A stretch of 64,000 bases of DNA from Ectopseudomonas alcaliphila (GCF_900101755.1 NZ_FNAE01000001.1:558001-622000); one strand, 5' to 3'. Positions 52,678 through 62,897 are shown, counted from the stretch's first letter. A program made the numbers and translations. Notes: generated by a model from the letters alone, not told the origin.

Positions 52678-54291
52678 ATGCTTCGCCTGACCGAACTGAA
52701 ACTGCCCCTCGACCATCCCGATGAGGCCCTGCGCCCGGCCATCGTCCAGCGCCTGGGTATCGACGATGCCGAGCTGCTGACCTTCAGTGTGTTCAAGCGC
52801 AGCTACGATGCACGGAAGAAGTTCGGCGACATGCCGTTCATCTACACCCTCGATTGCGAGGTGAAAGACGAAACCGCGCTGCTCGCTCGCCTGAGCGATG
52901 ACAAACACGTCGGCCCTGCACCGGACATCGCCTACAAGCCAGTCGGCAAGGCTGCGGCGCCGCTTGACGAGCGCCCCATAGTCGTCGGTTTCGGCCCCTG
53001 CGGCATCTTCGCCGCGCTGATCCTGGCCCAGGCCGGCCTGCGTCCCATCGTGCTGGAGCGCGGCAAGGAAGTACGCCAGCGCACCAAGGACACCTGGGGC
53101 CTGTGGCGCAAGAACGTGCTCGACCCGGAGTCCAACGTGCAGTTCGGCGAGGGCGGCGCCGGCACCTTCTCCGATGGAAAGCTTTACAGCCAGATCAAGG
53201 ACCCCCACCACCACGGGCGCAAGGTGCTGCAGGAGTTCGTCAAGGCTGGCGCGCCGGAGGAGATCCTGTACGTCAGCAAACCGCATATCGGCACTTTCCG
53301 CCTGACCGGCGTGGTCGCCACCATGCGCGAGGAGATCAAGGCGCTCGGCGGTGAAGTGCGCTTCCAGCAGCGCGTCAGCGATCTGCTGATCGACGACGAT
53401 CAGCTGCAGGGCGTGGTGCTGGAAAGTGGCGAGCAGATCCTTAGTCGTCACGTCGTCCTCGCCCTTGGCCACAGCTCGCGCGATACCTTCCGTATGCTGC
53501 ACGCCCGTGGCGTGTTTCTCGAGGCCAAGCCGTTCTCGGTGGGCTTTCGTATCGAGCATCCACAGTCGCTGATCGACCGTGCGCGCCTGGGCAAGTACGC
53601 CGGCCACCCCAAGCTCGGCGCCGCCGACTACAAGCTGGTACACCACGCCAGCAACGGCCGCTCGGTCTACAGCTTCTGCATGTGCCCAGGCGGCACCGTG
53701 GTCGCCGCCACCTCCGAGCCTGAGCGCGTGGTGACCAACGGCATGAGCCAGTATTCGCGCAACGAGCGCAACGCCAACGCCGGCATCGTCGTCGGCATCA
53801 CTCCCGAGCAGGACTATCCGGGTGGCCCGCTGGCCGGTGTGGAACTGCAGGAGCGTCTTGAGTCGCATGCCTACGTGCTCGGCGGGCGCAACTACGAGGC
53901 GCCGGGGCAACTGGTGGGCGACTTCATCAAAGGCGAACCGTCCACCGCCCTGGGCGACGTGCAACCGTCCTACAAGCCGGGCGTGAAGCTGGGTGATCTG
54001 GCCCCGTCGCTGCCGGACTTCGCCATCGAAGCCATCCGCGAGGCGCTGCCGGCCTTCGGCAAGCAGATCAAGGGCTTCGACCTGGCCGATGCGGTGCTCA
54101 CCGGCATCGAGACGCGCACCTCATCGCCGGTACGCATCACCCGTGGCGACAACCTGCAGAGCCTCAACCTCAAGGGGCTGTACCCGGCAGGCGAAGGCGC
54201 GGGCTACGCCGGCGGCATTCTTTCGGCCGGAGTCGACGGCATTCGCGTCGCCGAAGCCGTGGCGCGGGATATGCTCGGTTTGCAGCGCTAG
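52678..54291 (+). CDS. FAD-dependent oxidoreductase (COG2509)
   Basis: This 537-residue flavoprotein has an N-terminal ~95-residue ferredoxin-like domain (LRLTELKLPLDHPDEAL; DAELLTFSVFKRSYDARKK) and a dinucleotide-binding motif VVGFGPCGIFAALILAQAG (about residue 102). A C-terminal FAD-binding end follows (GLYPAGEGAGYAGGILSAGV). It belongs to the uncharacterised BFN-like COG2509 family, common in bacteria. The start MLRLTELKL has AGGACACC upstream and is preferred to a longer frame. Substrate unknown. Confidence 0.88.
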   Translation: MLRLTELKLPLDHPDEALRPAIVQRLGIDDAELLTFSVFKRSYDARKKFGDMPFIYTLDCEVKDETALLARLSDDKHVGPAPDIAYKPVGKAAAPLDERPIVVGFGPCGIFAALILAQAGLRPIVLERGKEVRQRTKDTWGLWRKNVLDPESNVQFGEGGAGTFSDGKLYSQIKDPHHHGRKVLQEFVKAGAPEEILYVSKPHIGTFRLTGVVATMREEIKALGGEVRFQQRVSDLLIDDDQLQGVVLESGEQILSRHVVLALGHSSRDTFRMLHARGVFLEAKPFSVGFRIEHPQSLIDRARLGKYAGHPKLGAADYKLVHHASNGRSVYSFCMCPGGTVVAATSEPERVVTNGMSQYSRNERNANAGIVVGITPEQDYPGGPLAGVELQERLESHAYVLGGRNYEAPGQLVGDFIKGEPSTALGDVQPSYKPGVKLGDLAPSLPDFAIEAIREALPAFGKQIKGFDLADAVLTGIETRTSSPVRITRGDNLQSLNLKGLYPAGEGAGYAGGILSAGVDGIRVAEAVARDMLGLQR

Positions 54292-54701
54292 GAAGCAATG
54301 CCCGGCTGAGGTACAGCTACCGAACCAGGCCTTGCGAAACGAAACAGCAGCGCCAGCGCCGGCAACGCCAGCACCAGCGTGCCTATCCCCACGACCAGCA
54401 AGCTACGGTAGGGCATGCTGGCGAAGGCATTGGCCCAGAACAGCGTCCACAGCAGCATGCAGGCACAGGCGCCGATCACACCGCTACGCCTGCTGCGGCA
54501 GCTCATCTGCCAGATGGCATTGAACAGGGCCAGCGCACCGAACAGATAAAGAGAGTGATGCAGTTGCAGGCCGTAGCTGATATCGCGGCGAATCCCGCCG
54601 ACCACCTGCCGATAGGCCTCGAATGCGCTGCGGTAAAGCAGCAATGCCAACAGCATCTGCGACGCCGCGAGCACACCCATGGCGGCCAGCCGCTTGAGCA
54701 T
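54288..54701 (-). CDS. Small integral membrane protein, unknown
   Basis: This 137-residue protein has four hydrophobic segments (roughly residues 5-25, 47-65, 74-96 and 102-122). No family was recognised. Its ATG overlaps the GNAT stop as ATGA and GGGAG is 8-9 bases upstream, so it is probably translated with that gene. The 3' end overlaps the end of the oxidoreductase gene by 4 bp. Confidence 0.65.
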   Translation of the reverse strand: MLKRLAAMGVLAASQMLLALLLYRSAFEAYRQVVGGIRRDISYGLQLHHSLYLFGALALFNAIWQMSCRSRRSGVIGACACMLLWTLFWANAFASMPYRSLLVVGIGTLVLALPALALLFRFARPGSVAVPQPGIAS

Positions 54702-55216
54702 CAAAGGTTCTCCCGACGCAGGCAGCACAGGGTCGAACGCCGCGAACCATTCGGTCGACGCGCCGGGTCGGCGTAGGTGAGCAACTCGCTGAAACCGGCC
54801 TTGCGCATCATCCCGGCCGACGCGGCGTTCTCCTCGTGGCGGTCGATATAGATATCGCTGACGCCCAGCTGCCACAGTTCGGCCACCGCCTCGCGCAGCA
54901 GGCGCGCACCGAGCCCACGGCCGACGCAATCACGATGCACCACGGCCTCGCAGATATAGCCATGGCCCTGCCCGGCGCGCTCCGGTGGCTGATGGCGGGC
55001 GAAATCCTGGCTCAGGCGGAAACTGACAAAGCCGAGCAAACGGCCCTGCTCCTCGCCCAGCACCGCCAGGGTCGCACCACCTGCAACGGCCTCGAGGTGA
55101 CGGCGCACATCCGCCTCGGGCAGATGATTCCAGGCATTGGGGCCATGCTCGAGGATCAGCGCACAGAGTGACTCGATGTCCTCGGCAGTAGCCGAACGGG
55201 TAGTGATCTCGTTCAT
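54701..55216 (-). CDS. GNAT-family N-acetyltransferase
   Basis: This 171-residue GCN5-type acyltransferase has the acetyl-CoA pyrophosphate-binding motif VVHRDCVGRGLGARLLREAV, followed by SDIYIDRHEENAASAGMMRKAGF. The N-terminus ITTRSATAEDIESLCALI is typical for the fold. The substrate (small amine or protein N-terminus) is not predictable. It lies between the EamA exporter and the small membrane protein on the minus strand. Confidence 0.88.
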   Translation of the reverse strand: MNEITTRSATAEDIESLCALILEHGPNAWNHLPEADVRRHLEAVAGGATLAVLGEEQGRLLGFVSFRLSQDFARHQPPERAGQGHGYICEAVVHRDCVGRGLGARLLREAVAELWQLGVSDIYIDRHEENAASAGMMRKAGFSELLTYADPARRPNGSRRSTLCCLRRENL

Positions 55217-55221
55217 TCGCT

Positions 55222-56127
55222 TCAGTCCAGTACGCCCGCCGGCAGCCGCGGGGTACTGCGCCACTGGCTGAGAATCACCCCGGCGAACACCAGGGCGGCC
55301 GCGAACATCTGCTGATCATTGAGACGCTCGCCCAGCAGCACGGCAGCGAACACCAGGGTGAACAGCGGAATCAGGTTGGTGAAGGCCGTCGCCTGGCTGG
55401 CCGGCAAACGACTCACGCCGAAATTGAACAAGCCATAGGCGCCGACCGTCACCACCACGCCGAGATAGGCCACTGCCGCCAGCCCCTGCGTGCTGAAGCT
55501 GCTCGGCCAGTCGACCTGCCAGGCCGCCAGCGGCACGAAGAACAGCGAACCGACCAGTGCCTGCAGAGCGGTCAGGATAAAGGGCGAATAGCGCCCGGTC
55601 AGGTGCTTGAGCAGCAGGGTGTAGGCGGTGGCGCAGAGAATCGCCAGCAGCTCAAAGAAGTTACCCAGCAAAGGATTGGGCGCATGCTCATCGGCGCTGC
55701 CGGCCAGGCTCAGCCACAACGCGCCGCTCAGGGCCAGGGCAAAGCCGACCAGGGTGGTACGACTGATACGCTCATGGAGAAACAGGTAGGCGCCGAAGGC
55801 CACCAGCAGCGGCAGCAGAGCCGTGATCATGCCGGCCTGCGAGGCGCTGGTGTGCTGCAGGGCGAGCGCCTCGAAGATGAAGTACAGGCAGGGCTCGCAG
55901 GCCGTCAGCGCCAGCAGGTACTTCCAGTCGCCCGGGCGGTAATCGATACGCCCACGCCAGCGCCAGGCGGCGAGAAACACCAGTGCGCCGAGCAGCATGC
56001 GCCCGGCGATCACCCAGAGCGCCGGCAGCTCGGCAAATGCCAGTTTGAGCGCGATGAAGGAACTCCCCCACAGCGCCATCGCCAGTACCAGCGCGGCCAT
56101 CGCCAGCGCCCTGCCTCCAGTCTGCAT
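55222..56127 (-). CDS. EamA/DMT-family transporter
   Basis: This 301-residue protein has ten predicted membrane helices and two EamA domains (residues ~10-140 and ~155-290). Family marks include LWGSSFIALKLAFAELPALW and the second-half FTNLIPLFTLVFAAVLLGERL. Members export amino acids, metabolites or drugs; no substrate can be assigned. It precedes the GNAT gene by 5 bp, a possible export/modification pair. Confidence 0.9.
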   Translation of the reverse strand: MQTGGRALAMAALVLAMALWGSSFIALKLAFAELPALWVIAGRMLLGALVFLAAWRWRGRIDYRPGDWKYLLALTACEPCLYFIFEALALQHTSASQAGMITALLPLLVAFGAYLFLHERISRTTLVGFALALSGALWLSLAGSADEHAPNPLLGNFFELLAILCATAYTLLLKHLTGRYSPFILTALQALVGSLFFVPLAAWQVDWPSSFSTQGLAAVAYLGVVVTVGAYGLFNFGVSRLPASQATAFTNLIPLFTLVFAAVLLGERLNDQQMFAAALVFAGVILSQWRSTPRLPAGVLD

Positions 56128-56223
56128 CGCCTGCTCCCTGTCGAAAGGCGATCAGTGTAGGAGCAATGCCCGGCGCGCAACAGCTACAGTCAGACGCGAG
56201 AAACGCCTGGCAGTGAACAAGGC

Positions 56224-56562
56224 TCAGTGATCGTCGTCCCAGGGCTGACCGTGCGTGCGCTCGGTCAACTCGACCTTCTGCTGCATCGCAGCCTTGGACA
56301 GGATATGTGCGCTGACCGGCGCCGTCAGGAACAGGAACAGGGTGATCAGCAGCTCGTGCAGGCTCAGGCTGCCGGTGTGGTGAGCGAAGAACAGCATCGA
56401 GGCGATCAGCGTACCGCCAACGCCCAAGGTCGTGGCCTTGGTCGGCCCGTGCAGGCGAGTGAAGAAATCCGGCAGGCGATACAGACCGATGGCACCCACC
56501 AGGGCGAACAGGCTGCCGAGAAGCAGGCAGGCGCAAATCAACAGTTCCAGCCAGAACGGCAT
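56224..56562 (-). CDS. mrpG: Cation/proton antiporter subunit G
   Basis: This 112-residue membrane subunit has about three helices. The G-subunit pattern LFALVGAIGLYRLPDFFTRLHG and KATTLGVGGTLIASMLFF is clear. A start at 56562 places GGGAG at a good distance; an ATG 6 bases earlier is too close to it. It is the last gene of the mrpA-C-D-E-F-G operon. Confidence 0.9.
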   Translation of the reverse strand: MPFWLELLICACLLLGSLFALVGAIGLYRLPDFFTRLHGPTKATTLGVGGTLIASMLFFAHHTGSLSLHELLITLFLFLTAPVSAHILSKAAMQQKVELTERTHGQPWDDDH

Positions 56563-56574
56563 GGGCATTCTCCC

Positions 56575-56844
56575 TTAATCGATGATGTCGCCGTGCAGCA
56601 GGTGCTTACCCACTGCGACCGTGCCGACGAAACCCATCACCGCGATCAGCAGTGCAGCTTCGAAGAACAGATCCGAGGCCAACCAGATACCGAACAGCAC
56701 GATCAGCGCCAACGCGTTGATGTACAGGGTATCCAGTGCCAGGACGCGGTCGACCACGTTCGGCCCTTCGACCAGACGCGCGACATTGAGCAGCATGGCC
56801 AGCGTGAGGATGCCCATGCACAGAAAGACTACGTTTTCGAGCAT
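56575..56844 (-). CDS. mrpF: Cation/proton antiporter subunit F
   Basis: This 89-residue subunit has three membrane helices (starting MLENVVFLCMGILTLAMLLN) and the conserved LNVARLVEGPNVVDRVLALD motif. Its start overlaps the subunit E gene by 16 bp. A longer in-frame upstream stretch is not family-like and is omitted. Confidence 0.92.
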   Translation of the reverse strand: MLENVVFLCMGILTLAMLLNVARLVEGPNVVDRVLALDTLYINALALIVLFGIWLASDLFFEAALLIAVMGFVGTVAVGKHLLHGDIID

Positions 56845-57326
56845 TCGAATATCTCCAGCAGGGGCGCTTCGTAACGACTTTTCACCGCCGCGACCAGCTC
56901 GTCGCGATCCGGCACATCGAGCCCGTGCACCAGCAGCGTCTTGTGATCGGAACTGATGTTCGCCGACACCGTACCCGGGGTCAGCGAAATGATGCAGGCC
57001 AGGGCGGACAACACGAACTCGTTGTCGATCTCCACCGGCACCTCGACGAACGCCGGCTGCAGGCGGGATTTCGGCCCCAGCACCAACCGCACCACCTGGA
57101 GGTTGGCCACCACGATGTCGTAGAACACCTTGCCAGTGAACAGCACCAGCCCCAGCGGCTTGCGCACGCGCGGCACATGCAGCAGGAAGTCGCTGCACAG
57201 ATGAACGATGGCCCAGCCGAGGAACAGCCCGAGCAGGACATGACCGAGGTTCAGGGTGTTGACCAGCAGCAGCCAGAGCACCGCCAGCACCAGCATCATC
57301 CGCGGGTGTGGGAACAAACGCCTCAT
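56829..57326 (-). CDS. mrpE: Cation/proton antiporter subunit E
   Basis: This 165-residue MrpE-type subunit has two N-terminal membrane segments (MMLVLAVLWLLLVNTLNLG; HVLLGLFLGWAIVHLCSDFL) and a soluble C-terminal domain with SLTPGTVSANISSDHKTLLV, the conserved E-subunit motif. It is coupled to subunit D by ATGA overlap. Confidence 0.93.
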   Translation of the reverse strand: MRRLFPHPRMMLVLAVLWLLLVNTLNLGHVLLGLFLGWAIVHLCSDFLLHVPRVRKPLGLVLFTGKVFYDIVVANLQVVRLVLGPKSRLQPAFVEVPVEIDNEFVLSALACIISLTPGTVSANISSDHKTLLVHGLDVPDRDELVAAVKSRYEAPLLEIFECSKT

Positions 57327-58834
57327 GCCGCACCTCCGGCGATGATCGACAGATAGGGTTGCAGATCGAGCAACTGCGCCGCGGCGGCCTCAAAGTAGGC
57401 CAGTATCGGCGCGGCAGCGATCAGCAGCAGCGGGCTGGCCAGCAACAGGCCCAGCGCAGCCAGGAGGCTTACACGGTCAGCCGGTGCGGCGGTCGAAGGC
57501 GCTGCATCCGCCTGCTGGCCCAGCCAGAACAGACTGGTACCGGCGCGGCTCAACGCCACCAGGGTCAGCAGACCGCCAATCAGAACCACCGGCCACAGGC
57601 TCCAGGCCTGCCAACCAGGCTCCGCCGCTCGCAGCAGCAACATCTTGCCGAGGAAACCGGAGAACGGCGGCAAACCGGCCACGGAAATGGAGGCGAAGAA
57701 GAACATGCAGCCAAGCACCAGCGGCTGACGCAGCACGCGCTCCTGCTGCAGATCGCCACCGGCGCTGTCACGCTGAGCGACCACCAGACCCGCCAACAGG
57801 AACAACGCGGCACTGATCAGCGTGCTGTGCACCATGTAATAAAGCGCGGCACTCAACGCCGCTACGTTACCGATGGCGAAGCCGGCCATCAGCGTGCCAA
57901 CCGAAACCACCACCAGATAAGCCAGCAGTGCCTGCAGCTGTCGCGCGCCCAGGGCGCCAATCACCCCGAAGGCAATGGTCGGCAGCGCCAGCCACCAGAG
58001 CAGTTCATGGCCGAGATTGGCCAGCGGCCCGGCCTCTTCGCCGAACACCAGGGTAAACACGCGGACGATGGCGTAGAAGCCCACCTTGGTCATGATCGCG
58101 AACAGCGCGGCCACCGAGGCCGGCGCAGCGGCATAGGCGCGCGGCAACCAGAAGCACAGCGGCAGCACGGCAGCCTTGAGGCCGAAGACGATCAGCAGCA
58201 GGTAGGCAGCAGCCTTGATCAGCGGCGCGTCGGCAACGTCGGCGCTGGCCACACGGGCCGCCAGGTCCGGCATGTTCAAGGTGCCGGTCAGGCCATACAG
58301 CAGACTGACACCGATCAGGAAGAACGACGAGCCCAGCAGGTTGAGCACCACGTAATGCACGCCGGCCCTGACCTGATTGGCGCGGTTGCCGTGCAGCAGC
58401 AGTGCATAAGAGGAGATCAGCAGGATCTCGAAGAACACGAACAGGTTGAACAGATCGGCGGTCAGGAATGCACCGTTGATGCCCAGCAACTGAAACTGGA
58501 ACAGCGCATGGAAGTGCGGCCCACGCTCATCGTCGCCACGGCAGGCGTAGATCAGGGCGAAGCAGGCGAGCAGCGAGGTGAGCAACAGCAGCGCAGCGCT
58601 GAAGCGGTCGAGCAGCAGCATGATGCCGAACGGCGCAACCCAGTTACCCAGCGCATAGACCTGCAGCTGCCCCGCACCGGCCAACAGCACCAGATACAGG
58701 CACACCGGCAGCAGCACCAGGCAGCCGACCAGGGAAATACCCCGCTTCACCTCACGCGACCAGCCGTGGCCGATCAGCAACAATGCGCCGAAGAACATCG
58801 GCAGCAGAACGGGGAGGATGATGGCGTGACTCAT
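57323..58834 (-). CDS. mrpD: Cation/proton antiporter subunit D
   Basis: This 503-residue NuoL/M/N-like subunit has about 14 membrane helices. It carries DLFNLFVFFEILLISSYALL (Glu of the proton path) and a central SVAALFAIMTKVGFYAIVRV segment with conserved Lys. Together with subunit A it forms the ion-translocating part. Starts overlap the mrpC stop as ATGA. Confidence 0.94.
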   Translation of the reverse strand: MSHAIILPVLLPMFFGALLLIGHGWSREVKRGISLVGCLVLLPVCLYLVLLAGAGQLQVYALGNWVAPFGIMLLLDRFSAALLLLTSLLACFALIYACRGDDERGPHFHALFQFQLLGINGAFLTADLFNLFVFFEILLISSYALLLHGNRANQVRAGVHYVVLNLLGSSFFLIGVSLLYGLTGTLNMPDLAARVASADVADAPLIKAAAYLLLIVFGLKAAVLPLCFWLPRAYAAAPASVAALFAIMTKVGFYAIVRVFTLVFGEEAGPLANLGHELLWWLALPTIAFGVIGALGARQLQALLAYLVVVSVGTLMAGFAIGNVAALSAALYYMVHSTLISAALFLLAGLVVAQRDSAGGDLQQERVLRQPLVLGCMFFFASISVAGLPPFSGFLGKMLLLRAAEPGWQAWSLWPVVLIGGLLTLVALSRAGTSLFWLGQQADAAPSTAAPADRVSLLAALGLLLASPLLLIAAAPILAYFEAAAAQLLDLQPYLSIIAGGAA

Positions 58835-59160
58835 GCGCGCGGCTCCTCGCCATCGACGTGATCGGTTTTCAGCTCACCCATGCCACGCAGGGCCAGTACG
58901 ACGACGAACGCGGTCATGGCGAAGCCAATAACGATGGCGGTGAGCACCAGCGCCTGCGGCAGCGGGTCACCATACTCGGCGCTCTTGCCGATCACCGCCG
59001 GCACACCCGTGCCGAGCCGGCCCGTGGCGAAGATGAACAGATTGACCGCATAAGAGATCAGGGTCAGCCCCATCACCACAGGGAAGATGCGCGCCCGCAG
59101 CAGCAGGTAGACGCCGCTGGCAGTCAGCACCCCGAGGGTGATTGCGAATACTGCCTCCAT
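58831..59160 (-). CDS. mrpC: Cation/proton antiporter subunit C
   Basis: This 109-residue NuoK-like subunit has three helices; the start MEAVFAITLGVLTASGVYLL has a GGAGGTCATCTGAT leader. PVVMGLTLISYAVNLFIFA and DPLPQALVLTAIVIGFAMTA are conserved NuoK/MrpC motifs. It begins 1 bp after the end of subunit A. Confidence 0.94.
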   Translation of the reverse strand: MEAVFAITLGVLTASGVYLLLRARIFPVVMGLTLISYAVNLFIFATGRLGTGVPAVIGKSAEYGDPLPQALVLTAIVIGFAMTAFVVVLALRGMGELKTDHVDGEEPRA

Positions 59161-59161
59161 A

Positions 59162-61954
59162 TCAGATGACCTCCTTGCACGACTCGTCCTGACTGACATG
59201 GCCGATATTGGAAAGAATCAGCAGGGTGGCGCCGACAACGGCCAGATACACCCCGAGATCGAAGAGGATCGCGGTCGCCAGTTCGATTTCGCCGATCAGC
59301 GGAATATGGAAATGGCCGAACGCCGAAGTCAGGAACGGCGAGCCAAAGAGCAAGCTGCCCAGACCGGTCAAGCCGGCGATCAGCACACCCCAACCGGCGG
59401 TGGCGTGATAGCTGAATTTCAGGCGCTCCTGGGTCCAGATCACACCGTGCGAGATGTACTGCAGAATCAACGCCACCGCAGTGATCAGGCCGGCGATGAA
59501 ACCGCCACCCGGCAGGTTGTGCCCACGCAGGAAGATGAATGCCGAAATCAGCAGCGCCATCGGCAGCATGGCGCGCGCCAGGTTGTCGAGGATCATCGGA
59601 TGCGCATCGGTCGACCACCGGCGCCCGTTCTTGTCGTGGGTCGGATGCGGCAGGTGCAGGCCATGCAGCAGCGCGTAGATACCGATGGCGGCAATCGCCA
59701 GCACGGTGATCTCACCCAGGGTATCGAAGCCGCGGAAGTCCACCAGGATCACGTTGACCACATTGGTACCGCCGCCCCCGGACACACTGTTCTCGAGGAA
59801 GAACGAGGAGATGCTCTGGTAAGGACGGGTCAGCACGGCGTAGGTCAGCATCGCCACCATGGTGCCGCTGCCCAGCGCCAGGACCAGGTCTCGCAGGCCG
59901 CGCAGGCTGCTGGACTCCGCCGGGGTGCGGTCGGTCATGAAGTACAGGGTGAGCATCAGCAGGATGATGGTCACCACTTCCACCGACAGCTGGGTCAGCG
60001 CCAGATCCGGGGCGGAGAAGCGGGCGAAGGCCAGCGCCACCATCAGACCCGCGGCGCTGAGAATGATCAGTGCCACCAGGCGACGACGGTGGAAAACCAC
60101 GGTGAGCACCGCAGTCACCATCAGGATCAGCATGCCGGTAACGGTCAGCGGATCGATGGGCGTCATCGGCACGCTGCCGGCCAACTGCTCGAGAGGCGAC
60201 AACGCGATCACCACCAGGGTCAGGGCACTGCCGATCATCCAGGCCAGGTAGCGTTGCAGCGAACCGCACTCCAGAAACGCGGTGATACGCACGGACAGGC
60301 GCGTCATGTAGCGCACCATCTGATCGAAGGTGTCCTTGGCATCCAGGGCCGGCAAACCTTCGTACCAGTGGAACAGCGGCTTGCGGCAGGCGTAGACGAT
60401 GATCCCGCCGAACAGGGCGATGAAGCTCATCAGCAACGGCAGGTTGAAGCCGTGCCACACCGCCAGGCTGTACTCGGGCAGCTCGCCACCCAGGGTCGAA
60501 GTGGCAGCGGCGGCCAGCAGCGGCGCCACCGTGTAAGCCGGCACCACGCCCACCAGCAGGCAGAGGAACACCAGCACCTCGACCGGCACCTTCATGTAGC
60601 GCGGCGGCTCATGCGGTGGATACTTGGGCAGGTTGATCGGCTCGCCATTGAAGAACACGTCGTGAATGAAGCGCAGCGAGTAGGCAACCGAGAACACGCC
60701 GGCCAGGGTCGCGGCAGCCGGAATCACCCAGTTGAAACCGCCCAGCAGGTGCTGGTGCAGGGTTTCGGTGAAGAACATTTCCTTGCTCAAAAAGCCATTG
60801 AGCAGCGGCACGCCGGCCATCGCCGAGGCCGCCACCATCGCCAGCACCGCCGTATGCGGCATGTACTTCCACAAGCCGTTTATTCGCCGCATGTCGCGGC
60901 TACCGGTTTCGTGATCGATGATGCCCGCGGCCATGAACAGCGAGGCCTTGAAGGTGGCATGGTTGATGATGTGGAACACCGCCGCGACAGCCGCTAGCTG
61001 GGTATCCAGGCCGAACAGCAGGGTAATCAGGCCGAGGTGGCTGATGGTCGAATACGCCAACAGGCCCTTCAGGTCATGCTGGAACAGCGCCATGCCGGCG
61101 CCCACCAGCAGGGTGGCCAGGCCGGTCAGGCTGACCATGTAGAACCACCATTCGGAACCAGCCAGCGCCGGATACAGACGCGCCAGCAGGAAGACCCCCG
61201 CTTTGACCATGGTCGCCGAGTGCAGATAGGCCGACACCGGCGTCGGCGCCGCCATCGCGTGCGGCAGCCAGAAATGGAAAGGGAATTGCGCCGACTTGGT
61301 GAACACGCCCAACAGCACCAGCACCAGCGCCAGCGGATACAGCTCATGCGCGCGAATCGCGTAGCCGGCTGCCAACACCTGAGACAGCTCGAAGCTGCCG
61401 GCGATGTGGCCGATCAGCAGGATCCCGGCCAGCAGCGCCAGACCACCGCCACCGGTGATCGCCAGCGCCATGCGGGCGCCCTTGCGGGCATCGGAACGCG
61501 AACCCCAGAAGCCGATCAGCAGGAACGACGACAGGCTGGTCAGCTCCCAGAACATCAGCATCAGCAGCAAGTTTTCCGACAGCACCACGCCAAGCATGGC
61601 GCCCATGAATAGCAGCAGGAAGGCGAAGAAACGCCCCATCGGCTCGGTCTTGGCCAGGTAGTAGCGGGCGTAGAGGATCACCAACAGGCCGATGCCGAGA
61701 ATCAGCAGGGCAAACAGAAAGCCCAGACCATCGAGGCGCAGGCTGAGATTCAAGCCCAGGTGCGGCAGCCACTCCAGTTTGACCCGCAACACCTCACCTG
61801 CGAACACCGCTGGCTGGTAACTGAACAGCAGCACCAGCGCCACGATGGGCGCTATAGCCGCAGCTGCGGCACAGGCCGAGCGTCCGAGCCGATCGGCAAG
61901 CACCGGCAGAAACAACCCAAGAAATGGCAAGGCGACAATCAGCGCAAGCGCCAT
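59162..61954 (-). CDS. mrpA: Cation/proton antiporter subunit A fused to subunit B (PhaAB/ShaA type)
   Basis: This 930-residue protein is the largest subunit. Residues ~1-500 are NuoL-like ([56 protein letters not shown]). Residues ~600-740 carry the MrpA C-terminal part. Residues ~790-930 are subunit B ([20 protein letters not shown]). The A/B fusion is typical of the Pseudomonas/Rhizobium six-gene type, exporting K+ or Na+ for protons and giving pH and salt tolerance. The start MALALIVAL with AAGGGG upstream is preferred over an extension of 21 residues. Confidence 0.95.
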   Translation of the reverse strand: MALALIVALPFLGLFLPVLADRLGRSACAAAAAIAPIVALVLLFSYQPAVFAGEVLRVKLEWLPHLGLNLSLRLDGLGFLFALLILGIGLLVILYARYYLAKTEPMGRFFAFLLLFMGAMLGVVLSENLLLMLMFWELTSLSSFLLIGFWGSRSDARKGARMALAITGGGGLALLAGILLIGHIAGSFELSQVLAAGYAIRAHELYPLALVLVLLGVFTKSAQFPFHFWLPHAMAAPTPVSAYLHSATMVKAGVFLLARLYPALAGSEWWFYMVSLTGLATLLVGAGMALFQHDLKGLLAYSTISHLGLITLLFGLDTQLAAVAAVFHIINHATFKASLFMAAGIIDHETGSRDMRRINGLWKYMPHTAVLAMVAASAMAGVPLLNGFLSKEMFFTETLHQHLLGGFNWVIPAAATLAGVFSVAYSLRFIHDVFFNGEPINLPKYPPHEPPRYMKVPVEVLVFLCLLVGVVPAYTVAPLLAAAATSTLGGELPEYSLAVWHGFNLPLLMSFIALFGGIIVYACRKPLFHWYEGLPALDAKDTFDQMVRYMTRLSVRITAFLECGSLQRYLAWMIGSALTLVVIALSPLEQLAGSVPMTPIDPLTVTGMLILMVTAVLTVVFHRRRLVALIILSAAGLMVALAFARFSAPDLALTQLSVEVVTIILLMLTLYFMTDRTPAESSSLRGLRDLVLALGSGTMVAMLTYAVLTRPYQSISSFFLENSVSGGGGTNVVNVILVDFRGFDTLGEITVLAIAAIGIYALLHGLHLPHPTHDKNGRRWSTDAHPMILDNLARAMLPMALLISAFIFLRGHNLPGGGFIAGLITAVALILQYISHGVIWTQERLKFSYHATAGWGVLIAGLTGLGSLLFGSPFLTSAFGHFHIPLIGEIELATAILFDLGVYLAVVGATLLILSNIGHVSQDESCKEVI

Positions 61955-62324
61955 CGGAAAACCCCTTAAGCAGGCACGCCGGGTCAGCTGACCCAACGAC
62001 GAGAATTGGAGTCGCAACTCCCTGACGGTGATATTTCATGCACCACAACGGTTCAGCTAAGTCGTTGTCGGCACAAGCATAACGGCCGATTATCCATAAC
62101 TATCAAGGCAACGTCATGCATTGAATTATCATTAAACACACTTGGTTACATGCATGTTGACGCAGGTGATATTAACCGCCGCCCAGCATTCCAGCGAGGC
62201 CAGGAAGAAATTGCCGGGAGCGGTTTTTCACGTTGCCTGACGACAACCCAGGAGGTGGCGGCCATGGACGGCACGCCACAAAAAAGCCGGAGCAGCCAAG
62301 GCTGCTCCGGCTCGTGTGCAACGA
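61955..62324. other. 370-bp intergenic region before mrpA
   Basis: This AT-rich stretch (especially 62085-62160, with TTGAATTATCATTAAACACA) should contain the mrpA promoter. By eye a minus-strand TTGATA followed 17-18 bases later by GTTATGC near 62075-62105 is a weak candidate. The right end holds the lipoprotein gene's terminator. No gene was recognised. Confidence 0.4.
62278..62312 (-). terminator. Terminator of the glycine-zipper lipoprotein gene
   Basis: On the minus strand AGCCGGAGCAGCC and GGCTGCTCCGGCT form a perfect 13-bp stem with a 2-base loop. It is followed by TTTTTTGTGG, 12 bases after the stop codon. Confidence 0.9.
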
Positions 62325-62786
62325 TCAGTGAGAGACGCGACTGGTACCGTTGACAGTCATGATGCGCACGCGCTCGCCGACACGGAACACCTGGTTCGGC
62401 TCGACTTCCTGAACGTAGGCACGCATGGTGCCGTCGTCCTCACGCACGGTGATTTCCACGCCCTGGGTGCGGGTCAGGCCTTCTTCGGCTGCGGCGCCGA
62501 GCAGGCCACCGGCAACGGCGCCGACCACGGCCATGACCGCACTACCACGCCCGCCACCAAGGCCACTGCCACCAACGCCACCGATCACGGCACCGGCACC
62601 AGCGCCGATTGGCGTCTTGGTACCTTCGATCTTCACCGGACGCAGCGACTCGATGGTCCCCATGCGTACCGTTTGCACCGCTCGGGCCTCATCGCGGCTG
62701 TAGGTATCGCCGGTCAGGCTGGACTGACAGCCCCCGAGGGCCAGCATCGCGGCCAGCGAGGTAATGAGCAGAGTGGGTTTACGCAT
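62325..62786 (-). CDS. Glycine-zipper 2TM outer-membrane lipoprotein (SlyB/PcP-like)
   Basis: This 153-residue lipoprotein has a lipobox LALGGC (Cys20) after a signal peptide. A glycine-zipper region (GAGAGAVIGGVGGSGLGGGR; VVGAVAGGLLGAA) can insert as two short helices in the outer membrane. A C-terminal SH3-like part (ITVREDDGTMRAYVQEVEPN; VFRVGERVRIM) follows. It belongs to the SlyB family of envelope-stress proteins and corresponds to PA1053, between glycerate kinase and the antiporter genes. Confidence 0.9.
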   Translation of the reverse strand: MRKPTLLITSLAAMLALGGCQSSLTGDTYSRDEARAVQTVRMGTIESLRPVKIEGTKTPIGAGAGAVIGGVGGSGLGGGRGSAVMAVVGAVAGGLLGAAAEEGLTRTQGVEITVREDDGTMRAYVQEVEPNQVFRVGERVRIMTVNGTSRVSH

Positions 62787-62897
62787 AGCAATTCCTCCAG
62801 AGGTATCTCAATCCATTAGACGCCGGGCGAGCGTAACTGTCACGACGAAGCCTGAACAATAGTTATTTCAGACAGACCAAGTTCAGCCAGGTTCGCC

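Noticed and set aside
57308..58861. A 517-codon open frame antisense to mrpD
   Set aside because: Shadow of a hydrophobic protein gene, as above.
59138..60997. A 619-codon open frame antisense to mrpA
   Set aside because: Composition is dominated by His, Gln and Arg from the complement of membrane-protein codons; no start signal.
62264..62353. Mini-ORF on the plus strand with AGGAGG before its ATG
   Set aside because: It runs through the lipoprotein gene's terminator hairpin and into that gene antisense; 29 codons with no conserved feature, so the good Shine-Dalgarno is probably chance.
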